A stretch of 62,615 nt of DNA, taken from positions 1-62,615 of the forward strand of contig CATEFX010000005.1 of NCBI GenBank assembly GCA_949499105.1, in the 5' to 3' direction. Shown one piece after another: positions 47,064-58,828 of the stretch. Below the pieces are notes generated by a model. The model saw only the letters and a program-made list of their open reading frames with translations. It had not been told where the DNA came from and ran no database searches. The number at the start of each line of letters is the position of its first letter. The stretch's first letter is position 1. A program made the translations under genes and the position numbers. The DNA is from Formosa sp. Hel1_33_131. GTDB lineage: Bacteria > Bacteroidota > Bacteroidia > Flavobacteriales > Flavobacteriaceae.

Positions 47064-47381
47064 CTAAGCTTGACCTGTGGGCCCGAAATTAAGAGGGACT
47101 GGTGGTTGCTCATAATCTTTAATTTCTCCATGAGCTTTTTCAAACCGCTTTACATTTTCATGTAATGCTTTGGCAAGCCGTTTAGCGTGTTGTGGTGTTA
47201 GAATAATTCGCGACTTCACTTTGCTTTTTGGTGTGCCTGGCATGATACTTACAAAATCTACAACAAATTCAGAAACGGAATGATTGATAATGGCTAGGTT
47301 AGAATAGGTGCCTTCTGCTACCTTATCATCTAACTCAATATTAATCTGTCCCTTTTTTGTGGGATCTTGTGGATTGCTCAT
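47064..47381 (-). CDS. DUF3467 protein, last gene of the RNA polymerase operon
   Basis: A 105-residue cytoplasmic protein of the DUF3467 family. It contains GTYSNLAIINHSVSEFVVDF (about 24-43), IMPGTPKSKVKSRIILTP (about 46-63) and an HAKRLAKALHENVKRFEK helix, then a Pro-rich end. No function is established as far as I know. It starts 5 bases after the rpoC stop and is followed by the operon terminator, so it must be co-transcribed with rpoB and rpoC. A role around transcription is an inference from this position. Confidence 0.9.
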   Translation of the reverse strand: MSNPQDPTKKGQINIELDDKVAEGTYSNLAIINHSVSEFVVDFVSIMPGTPKSKVKSRIILTPQHAKRLAKALHENVKRFEKAHGEIKDYEQPPVPLNFGPTGQA

Positions 47382-47386
47382 TTTGT

Positions 47387-50300
47387 TTAGTTAAAGTTTA
47401 ATTCTTCTTTAGCTTCGATTAATTTGTCAAATTCTTCATTAGAACCAACAATGATATTTTCGTACGCTCTAAGACCTGTTCCTGCTGGAATTCTATGACC
47501 AACAATTACATTTTCTTTTAAGCCTTCTAAAGTATCAATTTTACCGTTTACGGCTGCTTCGTTAAGAACTTTCGTTGTTTCTTGGAATGATGCCGCAGAA
47601 ATGAACGATTTAGTTTGTAACGATGCTCTTGTGATTCCCTGTAATATTGGAGTCGCTGTTGCAGGACTTGCATCTCTAGCAACCACAACTGCTTTATCTT
47701 CACGTTTCAATAAAGAATTTTCATCTCTTAAAGCACGTGCCGTAATAATCTGACCCGCTTTAAAGTTTGCAGAGTCCCCTTCAGCTTCAACCACTTTCTT
47801 TCCAAAGATTTCATCGTTTTCTTTAATGAAATCAGAAGTGTGAACTAATTGATCTTCTAAGAAAATAGTGTCTCCAGAATCTTTGATTCTTACTTTACGC
47901 ATCATTTGTCTCACGACTACTTCGAAATGCTTGTCGTTGATTTTCACCCCTTGTAATCGGTAAACTTCTTGGACTTCATTAACTAAGTATTGTTGCACAG
48001 CCGATGGGCCTTTAATGTTTAAGATATCATTAGGCGTAATTGAACCATCTGACAATGGCATCCCTGCTTTTACAAAATCATTTTCTTGTACTAAGATTTG
48101 ATTCGATAATTTGACAAGGTATTTTTTAATATCCCCTAATTTAGACTCTATGATGATTTCACGGTTCCCTCTTTTAATTTTTCCAAAAGAAACCACACCA
48201 TCAATTTCACTTACAACCGCTGGATTAGAAGGGTTACGGGCTTCGAAAAGCTCTGTTACACGAGGTAAACCTCCTGTAATATCCCCTGCTTTAGCAGACT
48301 TACGTGGAATTTTAACTAAGATTTTTCCTAAGCTAATTTTCTCACCGTCATCGACCATAATATGGGCTCCTAATGGTAAGTTGTAAGATCTTATAAGATT
48401 TCCTTTCGCATCTTCAACTAAAAGGGTTGGAATTAATTTCTTGTTTCTAGATTCAGAAATAACTTTTTCTTGGAACCCTGTTTGTTCATCAATTTCAACT
48501 TGGAATGTAACGCCTTGTTCGATATTTTCATAACGAACTTTACCAGAAAATTCTGAAATAATAACACCGTTATATGGATCCCACTGACAAATGACCGTAT
48601 CCTTTTTAACTTTATCACCATTTTTTACAAAAATTGACGATCCATAAGGAATGTTGTTTGTACTTAGAACAATGCCTGTTTTCTTGTCAACTAATTTAAT
48701 TTCAGAAGTTCTTGAAATCACAATGTCAATTTCATTGCCCTCGTTGTCTTTACCTTTAACAGTTTTAAGATCTTCGATTTCTGCGATTCCATCAAATTTG
48801 ATGATTAATTTATTTTCTTCAGAAATGTTACCCGCAATACCTCCAACGTGGAAGGTACGCAATGTTAACTGAGTTCCTGGTTCTCCAATAGACTGTGCTG
48901 CCACAACACCTACTGCTTCCCCACGTTGAACCATTTTACCTGTGGCTAGGTTACGTCCGTAACACTTCGCACAAATTCCTGTTTTAGCTTCACATGTTAA
49001 TGGAGAACGAACATCAACAGCTTCTAATGGAGACTGTTGTATTTTTTTCGCTTCAACTTCAAAAATATGATCGCCAGAAGCTACTAGAAGTTCTTCAGTT
49101 AATGGATTATAGACATCATTTAATGACGTACGACCCACAATTCGTTCTTCTAAAGTTTCAACAATTTCTTCATTTTTCTTTAACGCTTTCACTGAAATAC
49201 CTCTCAATGTGCCACAATCCTCAGAATTGACAATCACATCTTGAGAAACATCTACTAAACGTCGTGTCAGGTAACCAGCATCTGCTGTTTTTAATGCCGT
49301 ATCGGCAAGACCTTTACGAGCCCCGTGCGTAGAGATAAAGTATTCAAGAATCGATAACCCTTCCTTAAAGTTAGAAAGAATTGGATTTTCAATAATTTCA
49401 CCACCACCTGCATTGGATTTTTTAGGCTTAGCCATCAAACCACGCATACCAGTTAACTGACGAATTTGTTCTTTCGATCCCCTTGCTCCAGAATCAAGCA
49501 TCATATATACCGAGTTAAACCCTTGTTGGTCTTCTCGAATACGCTTCATAGATAGCTCTGTTAATTCAGCATTGGTAGAGGTCCAGATATCAATAACTTG
49601 GTTGTACCGTTCGTTATTGGTAATAAGTCCCATATTATAGTTAGCCATAATACCATCTACTTGCTTGTTAGCAGCAGCAATCATCGTATGTTTTTCTGGT
49701 GGGATAATAATATCTCCTAAACTAAATGACAATCCACCTTTAAAAGCAAAATTGTATCCTAATGACTTGATTTCATCAAGGAAATCGGCCGTTTCAGGAA
49801 CGGAAGTTACTTTCAAAATTCCGTGGATAATATCTCTTAATGATTTCTTTGTTAAAACCTCATTGATATAACCTGCAGCAGCGGGTACTTTTTCGTTAAA
49901 AAGTACACGACCCGTTGTGGTTTCTATAATTTGAGTTGTTAATTCTTCTTCTTCATTGAAATCAACCGTTCTTACACGAATTTGCGCATTTAAATCAACA
50001 CGTTTTTCGTTGTAAGCAATGATCACTTCTTCTGGTGAATAAAACGTTAAGCCTTCTCCTAAAACCTTAACTTCAGGAGTCGATTTACGTAATTTCGTCA
50101 TATAATAAAGACCCAATACCATATCCTGTGAAGGAACCGTTACTGGAGCACCATTCGCTGGATTCAATATATTATGAGATGCTAACATTAATAGTTGAGC
50201 TTCTAATATTGCTTCCGGTCCAAGTGGTAAATGCACAGCCATTTGATCTCCATCAAAATCGGCATTAAAGGCCGTACATACTAATGGATGTAATTGGATT

Positions 50301-51688
50301 GCTTTTCCTTCAATCAATTTTGGTTGAAAGGCTTGAATTCCTAATCGGTGTAACGTTGGCGCACGGTTTAGTAATACAGGATGTCCTTTTAAAACATTTT
50401 CAAGTATATCCCAAACTACAGGCTCTCGTTTATCTATAATTTTCTTAGCAGATTTTACCGTTTTTACAATCCCTCTTTCAATTAGTTTTCTAATGACAAA
50501 AGGCTTGTATAATTCGGCAGCCATATTTTTTGGCAATCCACATTCAAATAATTTTAATTCTGGTCCAACAACAATGACCGAACGTGCTGAATAATCCACA
50601 CGTTTTCCAAGTAAATTTTGACGGAAACGACCTTGTTTCCCTTTCAATGAATCTGAAAGTGATTTTAAAGGACGGTTAGAATCTGTTTTGACTGCGGATG
50701 ACTTACGTGTATTATCAAACAATGAATCTACAGATTCTTGAAGCATCCGTTTTTCATTACGTAAGATGACTTCAGGAGCTTTGATTTCAACTAAACGCTT
50801 TAAACGGTTGTTACGAATAATGACACGACGGTATAAATCATTTAAATCAGAGGTTGCAAAACGACCTCCATCTAATGGAACTAACGGACGTAATTCGGGT
50901 GGAATTACTGGGATGGCTTTCATAATCATCCACTCCGGTTTGTTCTCACGTTTTAGGTTTGATTCTCTTAAAGATTCAACAACTTGTAAACGTTTTAATG
51001 CTTCTGTTTTACGTTGTTTAGACGTCTCTGTATTGGCTTTATTACGCAATTCAAAAGAGAGAGTATCAAGATCAATTCTTGACAATAGATCGATTAAACA
51101 CTCAGCACCCATTTTAGCAATAAATTTAGTTGGGTCTGTATCGTCGAGGTATTGATTTTCTTGAGGTTGAGTTTCAAGAACATTTAAATACTCTTCTTCT
51201 GTAAGGAAGTCCATTTTTTTAACGGGTTCACCTTCAGCATTCACAGCAGTACCAGCTTGAATTACAACATAACGCTCATAATAGATGATCATGTCTAATT
51301 GCTTCGATGGTAATCCGAGTAAGTAACCTATTTTGTTTGGTAAAGAACGGAAATACCATATGTGTGCTACCGGCACTACAAGGTTGATATGTCCAACTCT
51401 ATCTCTACGAACTTTCTTTTCGGTTACTTCAACCCCACATCGATCACAAATAATTCCTTTGTAACGAATACGTTTGTATTTTCCACAAGCACATTCGTAA
51501 TCCTTTACAGGGCCAAAAATTCGCTCACAAAACAAACCATCACGTTCTGGTTTATGTGTTCTATAGTTAATTGTTTCTGGTTTAAGAACTTCACCACGGG
51601 ACGCTCCTAAGATCGACTCTGGAGAGGCTAAACCAATTGAGATTTTATTAAATCTCTGTACTGTAGTATTATCTTGCTTTTTTGCCAT
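47387..51688 (-). CDS. rpoC: RNA polymerase beta' subunit
   Basis: The 1433-residue beta' subunit. Zinc site 1 is in [12 protein letters not shown] and ICDRCGVEV (near residue 70), the catalytic magnesium loop is [12 protein letters not shown] (near 470), and the second zinc cluster is around [19 protein letters not shown] (near 895). The bridge helix/trigger loop region includes [16 protein letters not shown]. Length and order match Bacteroidota RpoC. It follows rpoB after 32 bases and is co-transcribed with it and with the DUF3467 gene. Confidence 0.99.
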   Translation of the reverse strand: MAKKQDNTTVQRFNKISIGLASPESILGASRGEVLKPETINYRTHKPERDGLFCERIFGPVKDYECACGKYKRIRYKGIICDRCGVEVTEKKVRRDRVGHINLVVPVAHIWYFRSLPNKIGYLLGLPSKQLDMIIYYERYVVIQAGTAVNAEGEPVKKMDFLTEEEYLNVLETQPQENQYLDDTDPTKFIAKMGAECLIDLLSRIDLDTLSFELRNKANTETSKQRKTEALKRLQVVESLRESNLKRENKPEWMIMKAIPVIPPELRPLVPLDGGRFATSDLNDLYRRVIIRNNRLKRLVEIKAPEVILRNEKRMLQESVDSLFDNTRKSSAVKTDSNRPLKSLSDSLKGKQGRFRQNLLGKRVDYSARSVIVVGPELKLFECGLPKNMAAELYKPFVIRKLIERGIVKTVKSAKKIIDKREPVVWDILENVLKGHPVLLNRAPTLHRLGIQAFQPKLIEGKAIQLHPLVCTAFNADFDGDQMAVHLPLGPEAILEAQLLMLASHNILNPANGAPVTVPSQDMVLGLYYMTKLRKSTPEVKVLGEGLTFYSPEEVIIAYNEKRVDLNAQIRVRTVDFNEEEELTTQIIETTTGRVLFNEKVPAAAGYINEVLTKKSLRDIIHGILKVTSVPETADFLDEIKSLGYNFAFKGGLSFSLGDIIIPPEKHTMIAAANKQVDGIMANYNMGLITNNERYNQVIDIWTSTNAELTELSMKRIREDQQGFNSVYMMLDSGARGSKEQIRQLTGMRGLMAKPKKSNAGGGEIIENPILSNFKEGLSILEYFISTHGARKGLADTALKTADAGYLTRRLVDVSQDVIVNSEDCGTLRGISVKALKKNEEIVETLEERIVGRTSLNDVYNPLTEELLVASGDHIFEVEAKKIQQSPLEAVDVRSPLTCEAKTGICAKCYGRNLATGKMVQRGEAVGVVAAQSIGEPGTQLTLRTFHVGGIAGNISEENKLIIKFDGIAEIEDLKTVKGKDNEGNEIDIVISRTSEIKLVDKKTGIVLSTNNIPYGSSIFVKNGDKVKKDTVICQWDPYNGVIISEFSGKVRYENIEQGVTFQVEIDEQTGFQEKVISESRNKKLIPTLLVEDAKGNLIRSYNLPLGAHIMVDDGEKISLGKILVKIPRKSAKAGDITGGLPRVTELFEARNPSNPAVVSEIDGVVSFGKIKRGNREIIIESKLGDIKKYLVKLSNQILVQENDFVKAGMPLSDGSITPNDILNIKGPSAVQQYLVNEVQEVYRLQGVKINDKHFEVVVRQMMRKVRIKDSGDTIFLEDQLVHTSDFIKENDEIFGKKVVEAEGDSANFKAGQIITARALRDENSLLKREDKAVVVARDASPATATPILQGITRASLQTKSFISAASFQETTKVLNEAAVNGKIDTLEGLKENVIVGHRIPAGTGLRAYENIIVGSNEEFDKLIEAKEELNFN

Positions 51689-51720
51689 AATATATGGTTA
51701 TGATAATGAATTAAATTCTA

Positions 51721-54700
51721 TTATTCTTCTAATCTTATGTCTAGTCCTAAACCTTTCAATTCGTGCATTAACACGTTGAAAGATTCTGGCAATCCTGGTT
51801 CAGGCATTGGTTCTCCTTTAACGATTGCTTCGTATGTCTTGGCGCGGCCAATCACATCATCCGACTTCACGGTAAGAATTTCTCTAAGCGTACTAGAAGC
51901 TCCATAAGCTTCTAATGCCCAAACTTCCATTTCTCCAAAACGTTGGCCACCAAATTGTGCTTTACCACCAAGAGGTTGTTGTGTAATAAGAGAGTATGGT
52001 CCAATAGAACGAGCGTGCATTTTGTCATCTACCATATGTCCTAACTTTAACATATAGATCACTCCTACTGTTGCAGGTTGATCAAAACGATCTCCCGTTC
52101 CACCATCATATAAATATGTATGACCAAATCTAGGAATTCCAGCTTCGTCAGTCAGTTCATTGATTTGATCTAGAGTTGCACCATCAAAAATTGGTGTTGC
52201 ATACGTTCGTCCTAAATCTTGTCCAGCCCATCCTAAAACAGTTTCATAAATTTGACCGATATTCATACGCGATGGTACACCAAGTGGATTCAGTACAATA
52301 TCTACTGGGGTTCCGTCTTCTAAGAAAGGCATATCTTCTTGACGTACAATACGTGCAACAATACCTTTATTTCCGTGACGTCCCGCCATTTTATCTCCTA
52401 CTTTTAGTTTACGTTTTTTAGCAATGTAAACTTTAGCAAGTTTGATGATCCCCGCTGGAAGTTCATCTCCTACAGAAATTGTAAACTTCTCACGTCTTAA
52501 ACCACCTTGAAGGTCATTTTCTTTAATTTTATAATTGTGAATCAGTTCAGAAACTAGCTTATTTGTAGCTGCATCTGTGGTCCATTTACCCGATATTAAA
52601 TGGGCATAATCGTCAACAGAGTTTAACATTTTAAGCGTAAATTTCTTTCCTTTTGGAAACACATCTTCACCAAGATCATTAGAAATCCCTTGTGCCGTTT
52701 TCCCACCTACAATAGTAAATAGTTTTTCAACTAAAACACTTTGTAAATCTTCAAACTTAGTGTCATAAAGGTCTTCTAATTTAGATATATCTTCTTTATC
52801 TTGAGCACGTTTACGTTTATCTTTGACGGCTCTTGAGAACAATTTTTTCTCAATCACTACACCATGTAACGATGGAGATGCTTTTAACGATGCATCTTTA
52901 ACGTCTCCAGCTTTATCTCCAAAGATCGCTCTTAATAATTTTTCTTCTGGCGTTGGATCGGATTCTCCTTTTGGGGTGATTTTTCCGATAAGGATATCGC
53001 CTGGCTTAATTTCAGCTCCGATACGAATCATTCCATGCTCATCTAAATCTTTTGTCGCCTCTTCAGAAACATTAGGAATGTCGTTTGTCAGTTCTTCATT
53101 ACCAAGTTTCGTGTCTCTTACTTCAAGAGAATATTCATCGATATGGATAGAAGTGAAAACATCATTTCTAACTACTTGTTCGGAAATTACAATTGCATCC
53201 TCAAAGTTGTACCCTTTCCAAGGCATGAAAGCAACTTTCATATTTCTACCAAGTGCGAGCTCTCCATTTTGAGTTGCATACCCTTCGGTAAGAACTTGTC
53301 CTTTTTTAACTTTGTCGCCTTTTTTGACAATGGCTTTAAGGTTTACAGACGTTCCTTGATTGGTTTTTCTAAACTTTGTTAATGGATAGGTAACTGTATC
53401 TGAATCAAAACTCACAAGAGCTTGGTCATCAGTTCTTGCATATTGAATTGTAATTTTATTTGCGTCGACGTATTGAACTACACCGTCACCCGCTGCATTT
53501 ACCAAAACTCTAGAGTCTGATGCAACTTGACGTTCTAATCCAGTTCCTACAATAGGAGCTTGTGGTCTTAACAACGGAACTGCTTGACGCATCATGTTAG
53601 ATCCCATCAATGCACGGTTGGCATCATCATGTTCCAAAAATGGAATTAATGAGGCTGATATCGATGAAATTTGGTTGGGCGCAACATCCGTATAATTTAC
53701 TTGTGATGGATCAATTACTGGGAAATCTCCTTCTTGACGTGCAATAACCTTTTCTGATAAGATTTTTCCATTATCATCAACAGGAATACTTGCTTGTGCA
53801 ATCATTTGATTTTCCTCTTCCTCAGCACTTAAGTAAATCGGAGTTCCTTTAATATCCACGACTGAGTTTTCAACTTTTCTGTAAGGGGTTTCAATGAATC
53901 CCATAGAATTCACTTTAGCAAAGACAGATAGAGATGAAATCAAACCAATATTTGGTCCTTCTGGCGTTTCAATTGGACATAAACGACCGTAATGAGTATA
54001 GTGAACATCACGAACCTCAAAACCAGCACGCTCTCTCGATAAACCGCCGGGCCCTAGTGCAGATAAACGACGCTTGTGCGTAATTTCTGCCAGTGGGTTC
54101 GTCTGGTCCATAAATTGAGATAACTGATTAGTTCCAAAGAAAGAGTTTATTACCGATGATAATGTTTTAGCATTAATCAAATCAATAGGAGTAAACACTT
54201 CGTTATCACGTACATTCATACGCTCACGAATGGTTCGAGCCATACGTGCTAAACCAACACCAAACTGAGACGATAATTGCTCACCAACAGTTCTAACACG
54301 ACGGTTAGATAGGTGATCAATATCATCAATCTCTGCTTTTGAATTGATTAATTCAATCAGATATTTGATAATTGTAATGATATCTTCTTTGGTAAGCACT
54401 TGCTTATCCATTCCAATATCAAGGCCTAATTTTTTATTCATTCTATAACGACCAACTTCACCTAAGTTGTAACGTTGGTCACTAAAAAATAATTTGTCAA
54501 TAATACCACGCGCTGTTTCTTCATCTGGCGGCTCGGCATTACGTAATTGTCTGTAAATATGTTCAACCGCTTCTTTTTCGGAGTTAGTTGGATCTTTTTG
54601 AAGTGTATTATGAATAATTGCATAATCACCTTGTTGTGCACTTTCTTTGTGTAAAAGAATCGTTTTGACGCCTGCTTCAAGAATTTCTTCGATGTTATCC

Positions 54701-55533
54701 TTATCAAGAATGGTGTCACGATCTAAAATAATTTCATTTCTTTCGATTGAAACAACTTCTCCCGTATCTTCATCTACGAAATCTTCGTGCCATGTATTTA
54801 ATACACGTGCAGCAAGTTTACGTCCTTGTACTTTTTTTAATCCTGATTTTGAAACTTTGATTTCTTCTGCAAGGTCAAAAATTTCAAGAATATCTTTATC
54901 TCTTTCAAAACCGATGGCTCTAAAGAGGGTGGTTACAGGTAATTTTTTCTTTCGATCGATATAGGCGTACATAACGCTATTGATATCGGTCGCAAATTCA
55001 ATCCAAGATCCTTTAAAAGGAATCACTCTTGCTGAATATAATTTTGTCCCATTAGCATGGAAAGATTGACCAAAGAAAACACCTGGAGAACGGTGTAGTT
55101 GCGAGACGACCACACGCTCGGCACCATTGATACAAAAAGTACCACTTGGCGTCATGTAAGGAATTGTACCAAGGTAGACATCTTGTACTATAGTTTCAAA
55201 ATCTTCATGTTCGGGATCCGTACAGAATAATTTTAATCTTGCTTTTAATGGCACACTATATGTAAGACCTCTTTCGATACATTCTTCTAATGAATATCTT
55301 GGTGGGTCAATAAAGTAATCCAAAAACTCTAATACAAATTGGTTACGTGTATCTGTAATTGGAAAATTTTCCATGAAGGTGTTGTACAGACCTTCATCTC
55401 CTCTTTCTTCTGATTTTGTCTCTAACTGGAAAAAATCCTGGAAGGATTTTATCTGAATATCCAAGAAATCTGGATACTCGGTTCTATTTTTAATAGAAGA
55501 GAAATTTAATCTTTCAGCTTTTTTTGCTAACAT
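51721..55533 (-). CDS. rpoB: RNA polymerase beta subunit
   Basis: The 1270-residue beta subunit. The rifampicin-binding cluster reads [19 protein letters not shown] followed by [13 protein letters not shown]: the Gln, Asp, His, Arg and Ser residues whose mutation gives resistance are the sensitive-type ones. The one difference from E. coli in the core is Thr for Asn in DQTNP. The end [10 protein letters not shown] is typical. A 126-base gap with two hairpins separates it from rplL. No truncation or frameshift is seen. Confidence 0.99.
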   Translation of the reverse strand: MLAKKAERLNFSSIKNRTEYPDFLDIQIKSFQDFFQLETKSEERGDEGLYNTFMENFPITDTRNQFVLEFLDYFIDPPRYSLEECIERGLTYSVPLKARLKLFCTDPEHEDFETIVQDVYLGTIPYMTPSGTFCINGAERVVVSQLHRSPGVFFGQSFHANGTKLYSARVIPFKGSWIEFATDINSVMYAYIDRKKKLPVTTLFRAIGFERDKDILEIFDLAEEIKVSKSGLKKVQGRKLAARVLNTWHEDFVDEDTGEVVSIERNEIILDRDTILDKDNIEEILEAGVKTILLHKESAQQGDYAIIHNTLQKDPTNSEKEAVEHIYRQLRNAEPPDEETARGIIDKLFFSDQRYNLGEVGRYRMNKKLGLDIGMDKQVLTKEDIITIIKYLIELINSKAEIDDIDHLSNRRVRTVGEQLSSQFGVGLARMARTIRERMNVRDNEVFTPIDLINAKTLSSVINSFFGTNQLSQFMDQTNPLAEITHKRRLSALGPGGLSRERAGFEVRDVHYTHYGRLCPIETPEGPNIGLISSLSVFAKVNSMGFIETPYRKVENSVVDIKGTPIYLSAEEEENQMIAQASIPVDDNGKILSEKVIARQEGDFPVIDPSQVNYTDVAPNQISSISASLIPFLEHDDANRALMGSNMMRQAVPLLRPQAPIVGTGLERQVASDSRVLVNAAGDGVVQYVDANKITIQYARTDDQALVSFDSDTVTYPLTKFRKTNQGTSVNLKAIVKKGDKVKKGQVLTEGYATQNGELALGRNMKVAFMPWKGYNFEDAIVISEQVVRNDVFTSIHIDEYSLEVRDTKLGNEELTNDIPNVSEEATKDLDEHGMIRIGAEIKPGDILIGKITPKGESDPTPEEKLLRAIFGDKAGDVKDASLKASPSLHGVVIEKKLFSRAVKDKRKRAQDKEDISKLEDLYDTKFEDLQSVLVEKLFTIVGGKTAQGISNDLGEDVFPKGKKFTLKMLNSVDDYAHLISGKWTTDAATNKLVSELIHNYKIKENDLQGGLRREKFTISVGDELPAGIIKLAKVYIAKKRKLKVGDKMAGRHGNKGIVARIVRQEDMPFLEDGTPVDIVLNPLGVPSRMNIGQIYETVLGWAGQDLGRTYATPIFDGATLDQINELTDEAGIPRFGHTYLYDGGTGDRFDQPATVGVIYMLKLGHMVDDKMHARSIGPYSLITQQPLGGKAQFGGQRFGEMEVWALEAYGASSTLREILTVKSDDVIGRAKTYEAIVKGEPMPEPGLPESFNVLMHELKGLGLDIRLEE

Positions 55534-55572
55534 CGATGGACGAATTATTGATTAAAAAATTAATTTTTATTG

Positions 55573-55591
55573 GTGTATATAATTTATACAC
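55573..55591. other. Inverted repeat in the rplL-rpoB gap (rpoB-proximal)
   Basis: GTGTATA, five bases, TATACAC: a perfect seven-base-pair stem. It follows the larger hairpin in the transcript and lies about 40 bases before the rpoB start. It is A+T-rich and lacks a U run. It could be a processing or protein-binding site. Confidence 0.6.
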
Positions 55592-55596
55592 AAAAG

Positions 55597-55635
55597 GGTT
55601 TAGGCCATAGAGTATACCACTCTAGGACCTAAACC
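55597..55635 (-). promoter_or_regulatory. Long hairpin after rplL (attenuator or RNase site)
   Basis: The arms start GGTTTAGG and end CCTAAACC and form a stem of 15 paired positions with two mismatches and a five-base loop. It is 25 bases after the rplL stop and is not followed by a clear U run, so it is more like an RNA-processing or attenuation element than a simple terminator. E. coli has an attenuator and RNase III site at the corresponding place. Confidence 0.75.
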
Positions 55636-55659
55636 ATTGTATGGAATTAAAAGGTAAGC

Positions 55660-56034
55660 TTACTTAAGCTCAACCTCTGCTCCAGCTTCTTCTAAAGAAG
55701 ATTTTAAGCCTTCGGCTTCATCTTTAGTTACACCTTCTTTGATAGCGCTTGGTGCGTCATCTACTAATCCTTTAGCTTCTTTTAAACCTAAACCAGTTAA
55801 TTCTTTAACTAATTTAACTACTGCTAATTTAGATCCACCTGCTGCTTTAAGAATTACATCGAATTCTGTTTGAGCCTCAGCAGCATCTTCACCACCAGCT
55901 GGTCCAGCAGCGACTGCTACAGCTGCGGCTGCAGGTTCGATACCGTACTCATCTTTTAAAATTGTTGCTAATTCGTTAACTTCTTTTACTGTTAAGTTTA
56001 CTAATTGTTCTGCGAAATCTTTTAAATCTGCCAT
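55660..56034 (-). CDS. rplL: Ribosomal protein bL12 (L7/L12)
   Basis: The 124-residue stalk protein that recruits translation factors. It has an N-terminal dimerisation region (about 1-35, [16 protein letters not shown]), an Ala/Gly-rich hinge (about 36-55) and the C-terminal domain with [20 protein letters not shown] (about 69-88). It follows rplJ and is expected to be made in excess over L10. Confidence 0.98.
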   Translation of the reverse strand: MADLKDFAEQLVNLTVKEVNELATILKDEYGIEPAAAAVAVAAGPAGGEDAAEAQTEFDVILKAAGGSKLAVVKLVKELTGLGLKEAKGLVDDAPSAIKEGVTKDEAEGLKSSLEEAGAEVELK

Positions 56035-56099
56035 TTTTCTATCGTTTTAATAATTTTTTAATATAATATAATTGTAATAATGCGTACTCTTTTTTAATA

Positions 56100-56621
56100 T
56101 TATCCCTCTTTCTGAGATAATGTTTTTAGGATGCCTGATAGTTTTCCACCACTCGACTGAAGTGCTGAAATAACGTTCTTGGCTGGTGATTGTAATAATC
56201 CAATGATATCTCCAATAAGTTCTTCTTTAGACTTAATGTCAACTAACATATCCAATTGATCGTCACCGATGTAAACTGCTTGTTCGATAAAAGCTCCCTT
56301 AAGGAAAGGCTTATCCGATTTTTTTCTAAAAGCTTTGATTACTTTTGCTGGTGCGTTTCCAGTTTCAGAATACATTACAGAGGTATTACCTTTTAATACA
56401 GTTGGTAAATCTCCGAAATCCTTATCTGAAGCTTCCATTGCTTTTACAAGCAAGGTGTTCTTTACAACGGCTAATTTTATATCTGCTTTAAAGCATGCAC
56501 GTCGTAATGCTGAAGTAGCTACTGCGTTTAAACCTGATATATCCGTTAAATATAAATTCGAATTCTCAGCTAGTTCAACAGTCAACGCTTCGATTACTTT
56601 TGATTTTTCTTCTCTTGTCAT
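56100..56621 (-). CDS. rplJ: Ribosomal protein uL10
   Basis: The 173-residue stalk base protein. It starts MTREEKSKVIEALTVELAEN and has LAVVKNTLLVKAME (about 50-63); the C-terminal helix binds L7/L12 dimers. In many bacteria the L10-L12 complex represses its own mRNA by binding a leader; only 11 bases separate rplJ from rplA here, so such a site would lie in the end of rplA. Confidence 0.98.
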   Translation of the reverse strand: MTREEKSKVIEALTVELAENSNLYLTDISGLNAVATSALRRACFKADIKLAVVKNTLLVKAMEASDKDFGDLPTVLKGNTSVMYSETGNAPAKVIKAFRKKSDKPFLKGAFIEQAVYIGDDQLDMLVDIKSKEELIGDIIGLLQSPAKNVISALQSSGGKLSGILKTLSQKEG

Positions 56622-56632
56622 AATAAAATTGT

Positions 56633-57325
56633 TTAACTACTAACTTTTGAATCCACAGCAATACTAGGGCTCATAGTACTAGACATAAAAATGCTTTTCA
56701 CATAGATTCCTTTTGATGATGTGGGTTTTAATTTCATGATCGTTGATAATAACTCTTGAGCGTTCTCTTGGATTTTGTCTGCAGTAAACGATGTTTTTGC
56801 GATTGCTGCATGTACAATTCCAGTTTTATCAACTTTGAAATCAATTTTACCTGCCTTTACTTCTGTTACTGCTTTAGCAACATCCATTGTTACAGTTCCT
56901 GTCTTTGGGTTAGGCATTAAACCACGTGGTCCTAATACACGTCCTAATGGGCCTAATTTACCCATAACACTTGGCATCGTAATGATTACGTCAACGTCTG
57001 TCCAACCCCCTTTGATTTTCTCAAGGTATTCTTCTAAACCAACGTAGTCAGCACCAGCATCTGTAGCTTCCTGAGCTTTATCAGGCGTTACTAAGGCTAA
57101 TACTTTCATGTCTTTACCAGTTCCATGCGGAAGCGATACTACGCCTCTTACCATTTGATTCGCTTTTCGAGGATCAACTCCTAATCGAATTGCTAAATCA
57201 ACAGATGCATCAAACTTTGTGTTTGTAATTTCTTTTACTAAAACTGAAGCCTCTTGAAGACTGTAGATTTTACTCTTTTCAATTTTAGCAACTGCTTCCT
57301 TTTGCTTTTTTGTTAATCTTGCCAT
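56633..57325 (-). CDS. rplA: Ribosomal protein uL1
   Basis: The 230-residue L1 stalk protein. Family blocks are [20 protein letters not shown] (about 34-53), [17 protein letters not shown] and [20 protein letters not shown] (about 120-139). L1 often represses the L11 operon in other bacteria. It is 15 bases downstream of rplK. Confidence 0.98.
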   Translation of the reverse strand: MARLTKKQKEAVAKIEKSKIYSLQEASVLVKEITNTKFDASVDLAIRLGVDPRKANQMVRGVVSLPHGTGKDMKVLALVTPDKAQEATDAGADYVGLEEYLEKIKGGWTDVDVIITMPSVMGKLGPLGRVLGPRGLMPNPKTGTVTMDVAKAVTEVKAGKIDFKVDKTGIVHAAIAKTSFTADKIQENAQELLSTIMKLKPTSSKGIYVKSIFMSSTMSPSIAVDSKVSS

Positions 57326-57340
57326 TTCAAATATTTTTGA

Positions 57341-57781
57341 TTAATTGGGTGCTTCACCACCTTTAACAGTTATACCCATTGATCTGGCTGTTCCAGCTAC
57401 CATTTTCATAGCGGATCCAATCGTAAATGCATTTAAATCTACCATTTTGTCTTCAGCAATCGTTTTAACTTGATCCCAAGTTACTTTCGCTACTTTCTTT
57501 CTGTTTGGTTCGCCAGAACCTTTTTTTACTTTGGCCGCTTCTAATAATTGTACTGCAGCTGGAGGTGTTTTGATTACAAAGTCAAATGACTTGTCTTTGT
57601 ATACCGAAATAACCACTGGTAAGACTTTACCAGGTTTATCTTGAGTTCTTGCGTTAAACTGCTTACAGAACTCCATGATATTAACCCCAGCAGCACCTAA
57701 AGCGGGTCCGACCGGTGGCGACGGGTTCGCTGCACCTCCCCTTACTTGTAGTTTGACTACTTTACCTAATTCTTTTGCCAT
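57341..57781 (-). CDS. rplK: Ribosomal protein uL11
   Basis: The 146-residue L11, which with 23S rRNA forms the GTPase-associated centre. It shows [20 protein letters not shown] (about 8-27), [15 protein letters not shown] and the C-terminal RNA-binding domain ending [10 protein letters not shown]. It begins the rplKAJL group, 75 bases after nusG. No clear promoter of the Bacteroidota type was found in that gap. Confidence 0.98.
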   Translation of the reverse strand: MAKELGKVVKLQVRGGAANPSPPVGPALGAAGVNIMEFCKQFNARTQDKPGKVLPVVISVYKDKSFDFVIKTPPAAVQLLEAAKVKKGSGEPNRKKVAKVTWDQVKTIAEDKMVDLNAFTIGSAMKMVAGTARSMGITVKGGEAPN

Positions 57782-57856
57782 TTTTTAATTTTAGTGTGAT
57801 TCGTTTTTATACGTTGGAAGCTATAATAGCGAATCTTAGTATTTGTGTAACAATTA

Positions 57857-58414
57857 TTAAATTTTATCTACTTGCATATAACTCAATTCTAATGGTGTTT
57901 TTCTTCCAAAGATCTTCACCATTACTTCAAGCTTACGTTTTTCTTCATTAATATTCTCAACAGTTCCATCAAATCCATTAAATGGACCATCAATAACTTT
58001 AACCGTTTCACCCTTCACAAAAGGAATGGCAACGTTTTGATCTGCTTCTAATGAAAGCTCATCAACTTTACCTAACATTCTATTCACTTCTGAAAGACGT
58101 AACGGAACCGGTTCGCCACCTTTTGTTTCACCCAAAAATCCGATCACATTGGTAATCGACTTAATGATGTGAGGTATTTCTCCACTTAAATTGGCTTGTA
58201 CCATGATGTATCCCGGGAAATAAACTTTATCTTTTTGAACTTTTTTACCTTTTCTAATTTGGATCACTTTTTCAGTAGGAACCAATACTTGATCAACAAA
58301 ATCTTCTAACCCTAAACGCGAAATTTCATTTTCGATATAGGCTTTAATTTTGTTCTCTTGTCCACTAACTGCACGAACAACATACCACTTCTTTTCCACT
58401 TTAGTTTCTTCCAT
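57857..58414 (-). CDS. nusG: Transcription elongation factor NusG
   Basis: The 185-residue NusG, which binds RNA polymerase and modulates elongation and termination. The NGN domain (about 8-120) has KWYVVRAVSGQENKIKAYIE and the KVYFPGYIMVQ strand. The KOW domain (about 130-183) has VKGETVKVIDGPFNGFDGTV. It lies 8 bases after secE and is probably co-transcribed with tuf and secE. Confidence 0.98.
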   Translation of the reverse strand: MEETKVEKKWYVVRAVSGQENKIKAYIENEISRLGLEDFVDQVLVPTEKVIQIRKGKKVQKDKVYFPGYIMVQANLSGEIPHIIKSITNVIGFLGETKGGEPVPLRLSEVNRMLGKVDELSLEADQNVAIPFVKGETVKVIDGPFNGFDGTVENINEEKRKLEVMVKIFGRKTPLELSYMQVDKI

Positions 58415-58422
58415 AAGTAGTA

Positions 58423-58617
58423 TTATTTGATCCAGTTAAAATATTGCTCAATAACACCTGCGAACACCGTATCCACACCCCATATAGCTAGAGAAAATAT
58501 AATTGAAAAAACCGCCACAAGTACTGTCAGACTTTGTCCTTCAGCCCAAGTTGGCCAACTTACATTGTTTTTAAGTTCTCCAAATGATTCTTTTACATAT
58601 TCTAGTATACCTGCCAT
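58423..58617 (-). CDS. secE: Preprotein translocase subunit SecE
   Basis: A 64-residue subunit of the SecYEG channel. It has the amphipathic YVKESFGELKNNVSWPTW (about 7-24) and a single membrane helix (about 29-55, LTVLVAVFSIIFSLAIWGVD). This is the short single-helix form usual outside enterobacteria. It sits between tRNA-Trp and nusG. Confidence 0.96.
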   Translation of the reverse strand: MAGILEYVKESFGELKNNVSWPTWAEGQSLTVLVAVFSIIFSLAIWGVDTVFAGVIEQYFNWIK

Positions 58618-58694
58618 TGTCTTTAATTTTATTTTATTTGAGTATCCTTATTTATAGATTTATCTAATACAAGAACCATTCTCCAATTTCTTAG

Positions 58695-58767
58695 CACGGG
58701 TTGAGAGACTCGAACTCACGACACCTGGTTTTGGAGACCAGTGCTCTACCAACTGAGCTAAACCCGT
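58695..58767 (-). tRNA. tRNA-Trp (CCA)
   Basis: A complete 73-base cloverleaf. The acceptor ACGGGTT pairs with AACCCGT, followed by discriminator G. The anticodon loop CTCCAAA lies between CTGGT and ACCAG. The T loop is TTCGAGT. CCA is not encoded. It lies between tuf and secE, its usual flavobacterial place. Confidence 0.97.
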
Positions 58768-58828
58768 AAATACAAGTTAAGGTATCTCGATAAATCGAGA
58801 CACCTTTACAAGTATTTTTATAATAGTA

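Noticed and set aside
48111-51610. Plus-strand open frames across rpoC
   Set aside because: All are antisense to a complete 1433-residue RpoC; none shows a protein family or promoter.
52176-54964. Open frames within rpoB, including one of 149 codons on the plus strand
   Set aside because: They overlap intact RpoB and have compositions typical of antisense frames (rich in Ser, Leu and Ile).
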